Assembly (NCBI GenBank): GCA_020162035.1
Contig: JAIUNM010000015.1
Span: forward strand, 1 to 64,000
Length of the DNA: 64,000 bases
Direction: 5' to 3'
Source of the DNA: Bacteroidota bacterium
GTDB lineage: Bacteria > Bacteroidota > Bacteroidia > B-17B0 > Aurantibacillaceae
Under the pieces are notes generated by a model. That model was given only the letters and a program-made list of their open reading frames with translations. It made no database searches and was not told where the DNA came from. Numbering within the stretch: position 1 is the first letter of the stretch; every line of letters starts with the position of its first letter. Below are positions 27,528-36,140 of this stretch, in pieces. Made by a program: the position numbers and the translations under genes.

Positions 27528-28040
27528 TTACCAGTTTATAATTTCCCAATTGTTTTGAACGCGTAAAACCTGTTCAATAATATCTCTTACGCAACCCTCT
27601 CCTCCATTTTTGTTTGATACGTATTGTGAAATAGCTTTTATTTCGGTTGCGGCATCGTTTGGACAAACAGCTAACCCTACTTTATTCATTACTTCCCAAT
27701 CTGGTAAATCGTCGCCCATATAAACTATTTCTTCATCAAGTAAATTATTTGTAGTTATATAATCTTTATAACATTGCAATTTATCGTGTTGATTAATAAA
27801 AATATCTTTTACTCCAGCTTTTATTAAAGCATTTTTTATACCCACATTATTACCACCACTAATAATTACAAGACGATAATTTTTTTTAACGGCTAAATGT
27901 ATAGCATAACCATCTTTACTATTCATATTTCTTACAAAATCGCCATTTTCAAAAACAAAAACTTTACCATCGGTTAAAACACCATCAATATCAAACATTA
28001 AAGTTGTAATTTTTGTAAGTTTTTGTTTAAAATTAAGCAT
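27528..28040 (-). CDS. kdsC: KdsC-family HAD phosphatase
   Basis: This family removes phosphate from 3-deoxy-D-manno-octulosonate 8-phosphate on the way to Kdo for lipopolysaccharide. The 170-residue, cap-less HAD protein has the DIDGVLTDG motif with nucleophile and acid Asp at residues 17 and 19, ISGGN (motif II), and YMGDDLPDWEVM (motif IV). A C-terminal GGEGCVRDIIE tail fits KdsC. Related sugar-nucleotide phosphatases cannot be fully excluded. Its start overlaps the end of the DUF2520 gene by 8 nt, so the two are coupled. Confidence 0.87.
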   Translation of the reverse strand: MLNFKQKLTKITTLMFDIDGVLTDGKVFVFENGDFVRNMNSKDGYAIHLAVKKNYRLVIISGGNNVGIKNALIKAGVKDIFINQHDKLQCYKDYITTNNLLDEEIVYMGDDLPDWEVMNKVGLAVCPNDAATEIKAISQYVSNKNGGEGCVRDIIEQVLRVQNNWEIINW

Positions 28041-28821
28041 GTTGATTTTTTATTAATTGAGTAAGTAACTTATATGTTTTATATTCGATAGAATTTGACT
28101 TAAGTAATTTTAAATGTTTTTTTATCACAACTAAGTCATTTCTTTTTGCAGGGCCAGTTTGTGATGCTAATGCGCCGTTTTCTTTTAATTTACTCAAGGT
28201 AGTTTCTATTATTGGAAATAATAATTTAAATTTTAATTTATTGTTAGTGCAATTTGATTCGCTAAGAGTATATAATGCGTTTGTAAAGTTATTTACAATT
28301 ACAGCATTTAAATGATAATTTAAACGCTGCATACTTGTACAGTTTAAAACATTATTTGAAAATAATTTAGCAAATAAATTAAGTTTTTTCTTTTCATTAT
28401 TTGTTTTTCCTTCAATTAAAAGTGGTGTATTTTCCCAATCAACACTTGTGTTAAAAGAAAACGACTGTAAAGGGTAAAACACACCCGAGTTTAAATTGTA
28501 TTTAGTTAAAACATTTAAATTTACACTTCCAGATGTATGTACAACTAGCTCTTTAGCAGCTATAGTAGTTAATTTTTTTGCTACTAAATCAATTGCAGAA
28601 TCTTTTACACTAATAATATACAAACTTGCATTTGTAGGTATTTTATTTAATGAAGTATAAATTTCACAATTTAATTTTTTAAAGTAATTTAAATTTTTAT
28701 TGGGTTTATGGTTAACTACACAAATTTTAAATTGGTTAAGCGTATTTAATTTCTCAGCAATATGGTAAGCCAAATTACCACACCCAATAATTACAATATT
28801 ATTATTTTGTATTGTTTTAAT
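28033..28821 (-). CDS. Rossmann-fold DUF2520 protein with an apparent ATT start
   Basis: This is an oxidoreductase-like protein of the Rossmann/DUF2520 type (N-terminal NAD(P)-binding domain, C-terminal helical dimer domain with HLNAVIVNNFTNALY). The dinucleotide motif IVIIGCGNLA lies before the first ATG, GTG or TTG except a TTG inside the motif itself (28771-28773), which would delete it. The frame is open only to a TAG at 28825-28827. The likely start is therefore ATT at 28819-28821, giving 262 residues. Read-through of the ccmF stop is an alternative. It overlaps kdsC by 8 nt. The substrate is unknown. Confidence 0.75.
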   Translation of the reverse strand: MKTIQNNNIVIIGCGNLAYHIAEKLNTLNQFKICVVNHKPNKNLNYFKKLNCEIYTSLNKIPTNASLYIISVKDSAIDLVAKKLTTIAAKELVVHTSGSVNLNVLTKYNLNSGVFYPLQSFSFNTSVDWENTPLLIEGKTNNEKKKLNLFAKLFSNNVLNCTSMQRLNYHLNAVIVNNFTNALYTLSESNCTNNKLKFKLLFPIIETTLSKLKENGALASQTGPAKRNDLVVIKKHLKLLKSNSIEYKTYKLLTQLIKNQHA

Positions 28822-28824
28822 AAA

Positions 28825-31395
28825 CTATGTTTTTAAAACCTTCAGTCTTTCTCTAACAGCAATTCCAGTACCAATTGCCATAATTATACAACCTATCCAA
28901 AGTATGTTAATGTGTGGAAATAAATAAGCTTCCATAACAATAAAATCTTTTGTGTTTGAATTTTTTTCGCTTAATGTTATTTCAACACTACCTTCTTGTG
29001 GGTTAATTTTCCAAAAAACAAATTTTAAACCCAATGCAGAAATAGTATCTTCTTTAGGGATAACAACATTGTTTTTAATTATATATTCTGGGTGGGCATA
29101 ATAAATTTTTGATTGTGATGTTATTGCTTTTAAAACTGCAGTTACTATTAGTGTTGAATCATTTTTTAAATATTCTTCTTGCGTTTTATTTGCTCTTATA
29201 CTATCAATTACAACCAATGCATTACTTGCAATTATAGTATCTCCAACATGGCCAACATAATTTTTAGCATCACTGTATCCATTTAAAAATGTTTTTGTTG
29301 TATCCATTTCCATAACACCGTATGTAACATGGGTGTACACATCTCTATTTAAATAATGTTTAGTATCAGGCTCAGGCGAACGCCCCATTCTTGGATTATC
29401 TTGTACGCGTGGAGAAAGTGTAAACTCATATTCTGGTTTATTATCTTTCCCTAGTTTAAAATACTCTACATCAAACATGTAATTAATTCCTTCTTTTCTT
29501 TTACCCTTATAAGCCACTAAATATGGGCCCATTGGCAAAGTATCGCCTTGTTTTAATAAAATACTTTTACGGTCATCAAAATCACTACCTAATGTGCTTA
29601 ATTTTTGGTTTGATGTATTTTTAGATAAGGTAACTTTTTTACTGGTAGATATTAATGCGCCTAAAATAATTAATGCAAAACCAATATGAGCAATGCTTGC
29701 GCCTGCTTTTTTTGTTTTACCTTTTAATACAATTACCCAATAATCGATATTTGCAAAAACACAAAACAATGAAGTTGTAAAAAGTAGCGTGTAAAAAATT
29801 AAATTGTAATTAGAAATTTCGTTTGTATTATTTATAAAATATAAAGGGATACAACAAGCTAATCCAAATAGTAAAGAAATTGCAAATGTTTTTAAAAGTC
29901 TTTTATAAAAATCTTTTGCGTTAGTTTTTTTGTATTTTAAAAACTGAGTAGCGGCAATTAAAATCATTAATAGTACTGTAAAAGGAAGCATCCACTCGTT
30001 GTAAACAAAAGGTTTTGGCGGAGCTTTGTCGGTTCCAAACAATTTATTTATTACAGGAACTGATGTAAAATAAGTTATGATTAAAGAGGTTAATAAAAAT
30101 AAAATAGAACCTACAAACATCCAAAACTCACGCGAGTACAGTTCCTCTTCATCTTTTTCTTTAGGGAAATATTTGTAATAAGCAAATACAGTTAAACCAA
30201 TTGATGTAGCTCCCCAAACACCTAACATTATTTTTTTATAACCATATAAAAATGTAGCAAACCATAATAACAGAGAAATAACAACATAAGTAACTTTTAA
30301 CAACGAATTATTTAATAATAAAGCTACACTTATAAACACAAATGTTAGAACATATAAAACTAATTGCCCTGTCATTCCTAAATCTGTAAAAGCGTGCACA
30401 GATGCGTTACCTAACACACCGCTTCGGGTTAAAAAGGTTGAATATAAAACCAATAAGAAAGAAGTTATAGATAAAAAATGCGTAGTAAATAAACTTCCGC
30501 CTTTATTTTTATTAATAATCATGGTATGGCCTGCAGCAACTATTACCAACCAAGGCACAAGAGATGAATTTTCTACAGGATCCCAAGCCCAAAAACCTCC
30601 AAAACTTAACGCTTCATAAGCCCAAGCGCCACCCATTAAAATACCAATTCCTAAAACTAAAACGCTAAAGAAAGTCCATGGTAAAGCAATCTTTTGCCAA
30701 GTTTGGTATTGTTTATTATATAATGCAGCAACCGCAAAAGCAAAAGGAACAAGAGTTGAAGAAAATCCTAAAAACAATGTTGGTGGATGAATTGTCATCC
30801 AATAGTTCATTAATAAAGGGTTTAAACCACGGCCTTGTAATTTTGAAACATAATCTGGATTTTGTAAAACAGGAATATTAAAATAATCTTGATGCTCACG
30901 TAATAATAAAAAAGGATTACTGCCAATTTTATAATCTCCAATGTAAATTCCTAAAAGCATACTTGCTAAAAAAACTTGCACCAAAGCAAAAATCATTAAT
31001 ACAGGAGCTTCCCATTCTGAATTTTTAAGTTGTTTATTTAAAATTAAACCTAATACAACATTCCAAAACGTCCATAATAAAAAACTACCTTCTTGTCCTT
31101 CCCAAAAACATGAAAGTATGTATTTCATATCCATTTCGCGGTTGCTATGTTGAAAGACATATTGGTACTCAAAATAATGGTTTAAAAGCATTATAAATAA
31201 CACAACAATTATTCCTACAACCGCAATAGAATGTGTTTTAAAAGCTAATCTTGCAAAATTTAATAAGGTATTATTTTTGTTTGCTAGATAAAAACTAATA
31301 AATGCTAAAAAGGCTGCTACAAAAGAAAGAATAACAAACCCATGACCTAATTGCCCGATTAAAACACGTTCTCCAATGTATTTAATAGTATCCAC
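28825..31395 (-). CDS. ccmF: Cytochrome c haem lyase subunit CcmF
   Basis: CcmF attaches haem from holo-CcmE to apocytochrome c in System I maturation. The 856-residue protein has about 14 membrane helices, the tryptophan-rich haem-handling motif GGFWAWDPVENSSLVPWL, and histidines in HPPTLFLGF and near GHTMII. A large periplasmic part near the C-terminus (about 590-820) is followed by a last helix. GTG start (31393-31395), 2 nt after ccmE. It forms an operon with ccmE, ccmD and ccmC. Its stop is 3 nt before the likely start of the DUF2520 gene. Confidence 0.93.
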   Translation of the reverse strand: MDTIKYIGERVLIGQLGHGFVILSFVAAFLAFISFYLANKNNTLLNFARLAFKTHSIAVVGIIVVLFIMLLNHYFEYQYVFQHSNREMDMKYILSCFWEGQEGSFLLWTFWNVVLGLILNKQLKNSEWEAPVLMIFALVQVFLASMLLGIYIGDYKIGSNPFLLLREHQDYFNIPVLQNPDYVSKLQGRGLNPLLMNYWMTIHPPTLFLGFSSTLVPFAFAVAALYNKQYQTWQKIALPWTFFSVLVLGIGILMGGAWAYEALSFGGFWAWDPVENSSLVPWLVIVAAGHTMIINKNKGGSLFTTHFLSITSFLLVLYSTFLTRSGVLGNASVHAFTDLGMTGQLVLYVLTFVFISVALLLNNSLLKVTYVVISLLLWFATFLYGYKKIMLGVWGATSIGLTVFAYYKYFPKEKDEEELYSREFWMFVGSILFLLTSLIITYFTSVPVINKLFGTDKAPPKPFVYNEWMLPFTVLLMILIAATQFLKYKKTNAKDFYKRLLKTFAISLLFGLACCIPLYFINNTNEISNYNLIFYTLLFTTSLFCVFANIDYWVIVLKGKTKKAGASIAHIGFALIILGALISTSKKVTLSKNTSNQKLSTLGSDFDDRKSILLKQGDTLPMGPYLVAYKGKRKEGINYMFDVEYFKLGKDNKPEYEFTLSPRVQDNPRMGRSPEPDTKHYLNRDVYTHVTYGVMEMDTTKTFLNGYSDAKNYVGHVGDTIIASNALVVIDSIRANKTQEEYLKNDSTLIVTAVLKAITSQSKIYYAHPEYIIKNNVVIPKEDTISALGLKFVFWKINPQEGSVEITLSEKNSNTKDFIVMEAYLFPHINILWIGCIIMAIGTGIAVRERLKVLKT

Positions 31396-31397
31396 TT

Positions 31398-31784
31398 TTA
31401 GTTTACTTGATTTTGTGCTTCGTTGTATTTACTTGGACACTTCATTAATATATCATTTGCGTGAAAAACATCCGATTGCATTTTTCCAATTAAAACTATT
31501 TGTTCGCTTTTTTCAAAATCTTGTGGTTTACTTTTATGTAATACAACTTGTTTAGTTAAACCTTTGTTATCGGTCATACTAAATGTAAATTCATCGGGGT
31601 TTACTTGTGGGTCGTAAATTTGAGGTTGCGTTTTATCTAACTTACCAACAACATGAAATTCATCTTCGGGGCTACTTGCAGCTTTTGAAAAATCGGCATA
31701 ACTGCTTGTGTTATTTAAGGAAATAAAAATTACGCCAATTGCAATAGCAATAATTAATAAACCGATGATATGTAATTTTTTCAT
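31398..31784 (-). CDS. ccmE: Cytochrome c maturation protein CcmE, CxxxY variant
   Basis: This is the periplasmic haem chaperone, 128 residues, with one N-terminal anchor helix (about 4-24) and a beta-barrel. Proteobacterial CcmE binds haem through His in HxxxY. Here the equivalent place is Cys116-Pro-Ser-Lys-Tyr120, the CxxxY form known from some deltaproteobacteria and archaea. ATG start, 13 nt after ccmD. The missing His is the notable point. It does not suggest loss of function, because the neighbouring ccm genes are intact. Confidence 0.9.
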   Translation of the reverse strand: MKKLHIIGLLIIAIAIGVIFISLNNTSSYADFSKAASSPEDEFHVVGKLDKTQPQIYDPQVNPDEFTFSMTDNKGLTKQVVLHKSKPQDFEKSEQIVLIGKMQSDVFHANDILMKCPSKYNEAQNQVN

Positions 31785-31797
31785 TTTAAAAAAATAA

Positions 31798-32019
31798 TTA
31801 AGATTTCTTATTTACTTTATCATTAATGTTTTTAATTTTTCTTTCGATATAAATTAAAAAAGCAATAATTGAAACAAAAATTATAGCAATTACAGCAATA
31901 ACCACATAAATTTTTCCATTCTCTCTAAACGCATCGGCCATTTGTGGGCCAGATTGACTTTGAGCAAAAGATAAATTAAAAACTAAAAAACAAATTAATG
32001 TGCTTATAAATTTATTCAT
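31798..32019 (-). CDS. ccmD: CcmD-like small membrane protein
   Basis: This 73-residue protein has a hydrophobic start that ends in FAQ, then an anchor helix at about 37-55 (VIAVIAIIFVSIIAFLIY) followed by a basic tail (ERKIKN). Size, topology and position between ccmC and ccmE fit CcmD, which helps release holo-CcmE from CcmC. The sequence itself is too short for independent proof. It overlaps ccmC by 8 nt. Confidence 0.75.
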   Translation of the reverse strand: MNKFISTLICFLVFNLSFAQSQSGPQMADAFRENGKIYVVIAVIAIIFVSIIAFLIYIERKIKNINDKVNKKS

Positions 32020-32677
32020 TTGAAATTTTATATTGAATGTTTGATAATGAGTTTACAATTTTATAAAGCCAATAGCTAAAAAGCACCCAACCTATAACTG
32101 CAGGGTAAAATACTAATCGCATGTTGCTATCTAAATCATATTTTGCAAAAGCAGGGTTTCCGCCATTACCTGGGTGTAAAGAATCTTGAATGCGTGGTAA
32201 TACCATTATAAAAACCATCATCATTACAAATGCAAATACATTGTAAACGGCAGCTAATTTTAATCGTTTTTGCTCATCATCTACACTGCTTCTTAAAATA
32301 AAATAAGCAGCATAAATTAAAACACTAACTGCTACACCGTTTAATTTTGGGTCTTCAAAAGTCCACCAAGTACCCCAAGTAAATTTAGCCCATAAACAAC
32401 CTGTAGCAATTCCTGGTAATGCCATAAAAAATCCAACTAAAGCGGCATCTTTAGCTTTAATGTCAGATTCTATTTTATTGTTACGCAAGGCAATTAAGCT
32501 ATAAACTAAAGAAAAAAACATCATAAAAATTAAAGCAAACCAAATTGGCACATGGTAAAATAAATTTCTGATGGTTTCGTTTAAAATATCAAGACGGGGA
32601 ACAGGGCTTAATAATCCGGCAAAAATTGTATATAAAATAAATAAAGTTGCAACTATTTTGTACCAATGTTTTACCAC
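32012..32677 (-). CDS. ccmC: Haem exporter/handling protein CcmC
   Basis: CcmC loads haem onto CcmE. The 221-residue protein has six membrane helices and the tryptophan-rich motif in a variant form, WGTWWTFEDPKLNG, flanked by His in FYHVPIW and a later pair. GTG start at 32675-32677. First gene of the ccmC-D-E-F operon. ccmA and ccmB, which often accompany it, are absent here. A good promoter stands at 32714-32745, just past the marR stop. Confidence 0.9.
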   Translation of the reverse strand: MVKHWYKIVATLFILYTIFAGLLSPVPRLDILNETIRNLFYHVPIWFALIFMMFFSLVYSLIALRNNKIESDIKAKDAALVGFFMALPGIATGCLWAKFTWGTWWTFEDPKLNGVAVSVLIYAAYFILRSSVDDEQKRLKLAAVYNVFAFVMMMVFIMVLPRIQDSLHPGNGGNPAFAKYDLDSNMRLVFYPAVIGWVLFSYWLYKIVNSLSNIQYKISNE

Positions 32678-32713
32678 AATTAATTTACGCTTTTATTAAA
32701 AAATTAAGCGATA

Positions 32714-32745
32714 CAAAAATACTTATTAATGTTGGTTAAAACAAA
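32714..32745 (-). promoter_or_regulatory. Promoter of the ccm operon
   Basis: On the minus strand, TTTG (32742-32745), a 20-nt spacer and TATTTTTG (32714-32721) match the Bacteroidota promoter form. It lies between the marR stop and the ccmC start, so ccm transcription can be independent of marR. Confidence 0.65.
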
Positions 32746-32748
32746 GTA

Positions 32749-33198
32749 TTATTGACGCATTTTATCCAATAAATTATTGAGGTCTTGTACTTCTTTTTTT
32801 GTTAAATTTTTGCACATTAATGTGCTTTCATCATCAATAAAATCGAGTTCATTTAACAACTCTAAGCCTTTTTTTGTAATTAATAAATGAATTTGTCTTC
32901 TATCAACTGGGCAATTTTTTCGTTCAACGTATTGTTTAGCTACAAGCTTATCAATAATTCGAGATGTATCGCTCATTCTATCTAACATGCGCTCTTTAAT
33001 TAATTTTAAGTTAGAGTAATTGGGGTATTGCCCTCTTAAAATTCTTAACACATTAAACTGTTGTAAGGTTATCTCTTTCCCTTTAAAAAAATCAGTATAC
33101 AGACCATCTAGCCAATGGTGTGTGTAAATTAAATTAATTATTAATTTTTGTTGAGGCGATTTAAAAATTTTTTGTTGTATAGCTTCTTCTAACTTCAT
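32749..33198 (-). CDS. MarR-family transcriptional regulator
   Basis: This 149-residue winged-helix protein has helix-turn-helix residues about 60-80 (LKLIKERMLDRMSDTSRIIDKL) followed by a wing with the DRRQIHLLITKKG motif. MarR proteins are dimers that bind palindromes and usually release DNA on binding a small phenolic or oxidised ligand. The gene directly follows the YceI gene, whose promoter holds two perfect 12-bp palindromes, the probable target. A terminator lies between the two genes, so marR may be transcribed separately or by read-through. Confidence 0.9.
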   Translation of the reverse strand: MKLEEAIQQKIFKSPQQKLIINLIYTHHWLDGLYTDFFKGKEITLQQFNVLRILRGQYPNYSNLKLIKERMLDRMSDTSRIIDKLVAKQYVERKNCPVDRRQIHLLITKKGLELLNELDFIDDESTLMCKNLTKKEVQDLNNLLDKMRQ

Positions 33199-33220
33199 TA
33201 TTAATACTAAATTAAATTAA

Positions 33221-33246
33221 AAAGAGGTATTTTGCAACACCTCTTT
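33221..33246 (-). terminator. Terminator between the YceI gene and marR
   Basis: An 8-bp perfect stem (33239-33246 with 33221-33228) with a 10-nt loop, then a short T-rich stretch on the minus strand. It lies 26 nt past the stop of the YceI gene. Confidence 0.7.
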
Positions 33247-33272
33247 ATTTTTTAAACCTTACATTAAATTTT

Positions 33273-33866
33273 TTATTTTTCTCGATTTAGTTCAATATTT
33301 AAATCTAATTTAACCTCATCGCTAACCGCAACACCACCAGCTTCTAGCGCAGCATTCCAAGTTAAACCAAAATCTTTACGGCTTAATTTTCCTAATACTT
33401 TAAAACCATATTTAATATTGCCATAAGGATCTTTTACTGTTTTAGTAGCCCCGATAGCTTGTAATTTAACAGTTTTAGTAACACCATGCATTGTTAATTC
33501 ACCTTCTAAATTATAAATTGTTTTACCTTTAGTAACGGGTTTCATACTTGTAGCCTTAAAAGTAATTGTAGGATATTTTGCTGCGTCAAAAAAATCTGGG
33601 CTTTTTAAATGCGCATCTCTTTTTTCATCTTCAGTGTTTATAGAATTTACATCTGCCGAAAATTCAATTTTAGCATCTGTAAAATCAATATCGCTTTTTG
33701 TAGAAGCAGTACCTTGATAAATTTTAAATTTTCCTTCTGTTTCGCTAACCATCATATGCGTAACACTAAATCCTAATTTAGAATGAGAATTATCTAATTT
33801 CCAATTAACTTGTGCTGTTGTGTTTAATGCTAAGATTGTAGCTACACCTAATACTATTTTTTTCAT
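33273..33866 (-). CDS. Secreted YceI-family lipid-binding protein
   Basis: This 197-residue protein has a signal peptide (MKKIVLGVATILALNTTAQ). The mature part is the YceI lipocalin-like barrel: WKLDNSHSKLGFSVTHM start, FEGTAS-like turn (KIYQGTASTKSDIDF), SPDFFDAAKYPTITF, and a final FGLTWNAALEAGGVAVSDEV. The fold binds polyisoprenoid or other amphiphilic lipids. The physiological ligand is unknown. Its promoter (33897-33927) is covered by two palindromes and the next gene is a MarR regulator, so ligand-controlled repression is likely. Confidence 0.92.
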   Translation of the reverse strand: MKKIVLGVATILALNTTAQVNWKLDNSHSKLGFSVTHMMVSETEGKFKIYQGTASTKSDIDFTDAKIEFSADVNSINTEDEKRDAHLKSPDFFDAAKYPTITFKATSMKPVTKGKTIYNLEGELTMHGVTKTVKLQAIGATKTVKDPYGNIKYGFKVLGKLSRKDFGLTWNAALEAGGVAVSDEVKLDLNIELNREK

Positions 33867-33896
33867 AATTTTTTGTTTTATTTATTTTTGATGATA

Positions 33897-33930
33897 CAAA
33901 TGTATGTTATAACATTTAATGTTGCAACAT
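33897..33930 (-). promoter_or_regulatory. YceI promoter with two palindromic operators
   Basis: On the minus strand, TTG (33925-33927), a 20-nt spacer and TACATTTG (33897-33904) form a Bacteroidota promoter. Two perfect 12-bp palindromes sit on it: ATGTTATAACAT (33904-33915) in the spacer and ATGTTGCAACAT (33919-33930) over the -33 box. Their centres are 15 bp apart. They share the frame ATGTT-NN-AACAT. Binding by the adjacent MarR protein is an inference from position and symmetry. Confidence 0.7.
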
Positions 33931-33976
33931 CTATTTTGTTAAAAAATCTAAATTCAATTAGAAACTTAATTATTGT

Positions 33977-34771
33977 TTAAAAACACTTTCGTAAAAATTT
34001 TTTAAGCGCTAAATGACTAACCATTGGAGATTCTAAAAAACCAAAATGTCCATCATGCTCTAAATACATTATTGTTGGATTTTTTAATAATTTACTTTGC
34101 TCAAATAAATTTTGTGGATTTAAAACATTATCATGTTCTCCAATTACCATCATAATTGGATATGTAACTAAACCTAAAATTAAATCTCTGCTTGGCCTGT
34201 CTTTCATTCCTCTTAATGAGGCAACAATGCCTTTTTTGTTTGTAGATTTTGCTATTTTAGTGGCAAACGCAATTTCGTTTTTAAGGTATTTTAAATTTTT
34301 TTTAGCAAATAAATTTTTGATCGTTTCTTTTGTATAAACAGTTCTGCTTTTTTTAACAAGTTCTATTGCACGTAACCTGTCTTTTTTTTTCTCTGAGCTA
34401 TCTGCATAAGCGGTACTATGATATAAACACAATCCTTTTAAAGTATCGGGGTATAAATCTGCAAAAGCTAAAGCTGCATAACCACCCATACTATGGCCAA
34501 TTATAACTACTTTTTTTAATCGTAAATAATCTAAAACTGTTTTAACACAATTTGCCATTAAATCCATACTATGAGCGTACCCATAATTGGCAGTATTGCC
34601 ATGGCCAGGTAAATCAATTGCAATTACTCTATAGTTTTTACTCAAATAAGAGATTGTATCTTTCCAAATTTGGTGTGAACCTAGGAAACCATGCAGTAAC
34701 ACTACTACTCTACCTTTTCCTTGGTCAAAAAAAGTTACAACATCTTTCTTAAATATGCATTGTTTTAGCAC
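33977..34771 (-). CDS. Alpha/beta-hydrolase
   Basis: This 264-residue cytosolic hydrolase has the oxyanion region VVLLHGFLGS, the nucleophile elbow GHSMGG (Ser near residue 94), an acidic residue in VIGEHDNVL and the catalytic His in EHDGHFGFLE. The family includes esterases, lipases and C-C hydrolases, so the substrate cannot be told. It starts with GTG at 34769-34771, which overlaps the stop of the aminopeptidase gene by 1 nt (TAGTG). The two are therefore coupled. Confidence 0.88.
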   Translation of the reverse strand: MLKQCIFKKDVVTFFDQGKGRVVVLLHGFLGSHQIWKDTISYLSKNYRVIAIDLPGHGNTANYGYAHSMDLMANCVKTVLDYLRLKKVVIIGHSMGGYAALAFADLYPDTLKGLCLYHSTAYADSSEKKKDRLRAIELVKKSRTVYTKETIKNLFAKKNLKYLKNEIAFATKIAKSTNKKGIVASLRGMKDRPSRDLILGLVTYPIMMVIGEHDNVLNPQNLFEQSKLLKNPTIMYLEHDGHFGFLESPMVSHLALKKFLRKCF

Positions 34772-36060
34772 TATTTATTCATTAATGCTTCAATTTCATC
34801 AGCCTCTAGAGGGATGTTTTTCATTAAATCTAACTGCCCTGTAGTTGTAATTAAAATATTATTTTCTAATCTTATACCTAGGTTTTCTTGAGGAATATAA
34901 ATTCCTGGTTCAACAGTAAACACGTTGCCTGCTTGCATAGGCTCATGAAAGAAACCAACATCATGCACATCTAACCCTAAAAAATGACTGGTACCATGCA
35001 TAAAATATTTTTTAAATGCGGGCCAATTTGGATTTTGGTTTTTTACGTCTTCAGGTTTTAATAAGTTTAATTTTAATAACTGCTCCGTCATTAATTCACC
35101 TACAGCTTTATTATATTTTTCAAAAGTATTACCTGGTAAAAGCATTTTAGTTGCTTCTTTCATTACATGTAAAACTGCATTGTAAACCTCTTTTTGACGT
35201 TTTGTAAATTTTCCATTAACTGGCAAGCATCGTGTTAAATCGCTTGCATAATTTGCATATTCAGCAGCTGTATCTAATAAAATAACATCGCCATCTTTAC
35301 ATTGTTTATTGTTTTCAACATAATGTAAAACACAAGCATTTGCTCCGCTTGCAATAATAGGGCTGTATGCAAAACCCTGAGAGCGATTTTTTATAAATTC
35401 ATGTATTAATTCTGCTTCAATTTCATATTCCCAAACTCCGGGTTTAATGTAATTTAGTAATCTTCTAAATCCTTTTTCTGTAATATCGCAAGCTTGTTGT
35501 ATTAGTTCTATTTCATAAGTGCTTTTTACAGCTCTAATTTTATGCATAATAGGTGCCGAACGCTGTATATTATGCAAAGGATACTTAGCAATAATGTTTT
35601 TGTTAAATCTTTTTTCGGCAGTTTCGGTTTCTATATATTGCCTTGTGTGTTCGTTTGCGTTTAAATAAATATTTTCGGCTTGATAAAAAAATGCTTTTGA
35701 AACTTTTTCAAATTCGTGGTGCCAATATATATGCTCTATGCCACTTACTTGCCTAGCTTGATCTTTAGTAAGTTTTGCCCCTTCCCAAATTGCAATTATC
35801 TCACTTGTTTCTTTAATAAACAACACTTCTTTATGTTTACCATCTTTTACATCAGGATAAATCATTAAGATTGTATCTTCTTGGTCTATCCCGCTTAAAT
35901 AAAATAAATCAGAATTTTGCCTAAAACCCATACTTCCATCTGCATTTGTAGGCATAATATCGTTACTTACAAAAATTGCAATAGAATTTGGCTTTAATAA
36001 CGATTTAAATTTTTGACGACTATCAATAAATAAACTGGTGTGAATTTGATTGTATTTCAT
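34771..36060 (-). CDS. Aminopeptidase P family protein (Xaa-Pro aminopeptidase)
   Basis: This 429-residue metallopeptidase releases N-terminal residues before proline. It has an N-terminal creatinase-like domain (AMP_N, about 1-140) and a pita-bread domain with the metal ligands in order: Asp in LLDTAAEYANY, Asp in SDLTR, His in HGTSHFLGLDVHD, Glu in FTVEPGIY and Glu in RLENNI. This is the dinuclear Mn/Co site of the family. ATG start. The hydrolase gene follows with a 1-nt overlap. Confidence 0.92.
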   Translation of the reverse strand: MKYNQIHTSLFIDSRQKFKSLLKPNSIAIFVSNDIMPTNADGSMGFRQNSDLFYLSGIDQEDTILMIYPDVKDGKHKEVLFIKETSEIIAIWEGAKLTKDQARQVSGIEHIYWHHEFEKVSKAFFYQAENIYLNANEHTRQYIETETAEKRFNKNIIAKYPLHNIQRSAPIMHKIRAVKSTYEIELIQQACDITEKGFRRLLNYIKPGVWEYEIEAELIHEFIKNRSQGFAYSPIIASGANACVLHYVENNKQCKDGDVILLDTAAEYANYASDLTRCLPVNGKFTKRQKEVYNAVLHVMKEATKMLLPGNTFEKYNKAVGELMTEQLLKLNLLKPEDVKNQNPNWPAFKKYFMHGTSHFLGLDVHDVGFFHEPMQAGNVFTVEPGIYIPQENLGIRLENNILITTTGQLDLMKNIPLEADEIEALMNK

Positions 36061-36140
36061 TGCGAATAATATTGTTTAAAATTAGCAAATTTATTTTTTA
36101 AAACAGTAATTTAAACTTGCTTTGTTTGGTTTTTATGGCT

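Noticed and set aside
28771..28773. TTG as the start of the DUF2520 gene
   Set aside because: It would remove the first strand and most of the GxGxxA nucleotide-binding motif, which is encoded in frame directly upstream.
32646..32655. AGTTGCAACT palindrome near the ccmC start as a further MarR site
   Set aside because: It lies in the coding sequence and shares only the 8-bp GTTGCAAC, which also occurs in other coding places, for example in the GNAT gene near 58012.
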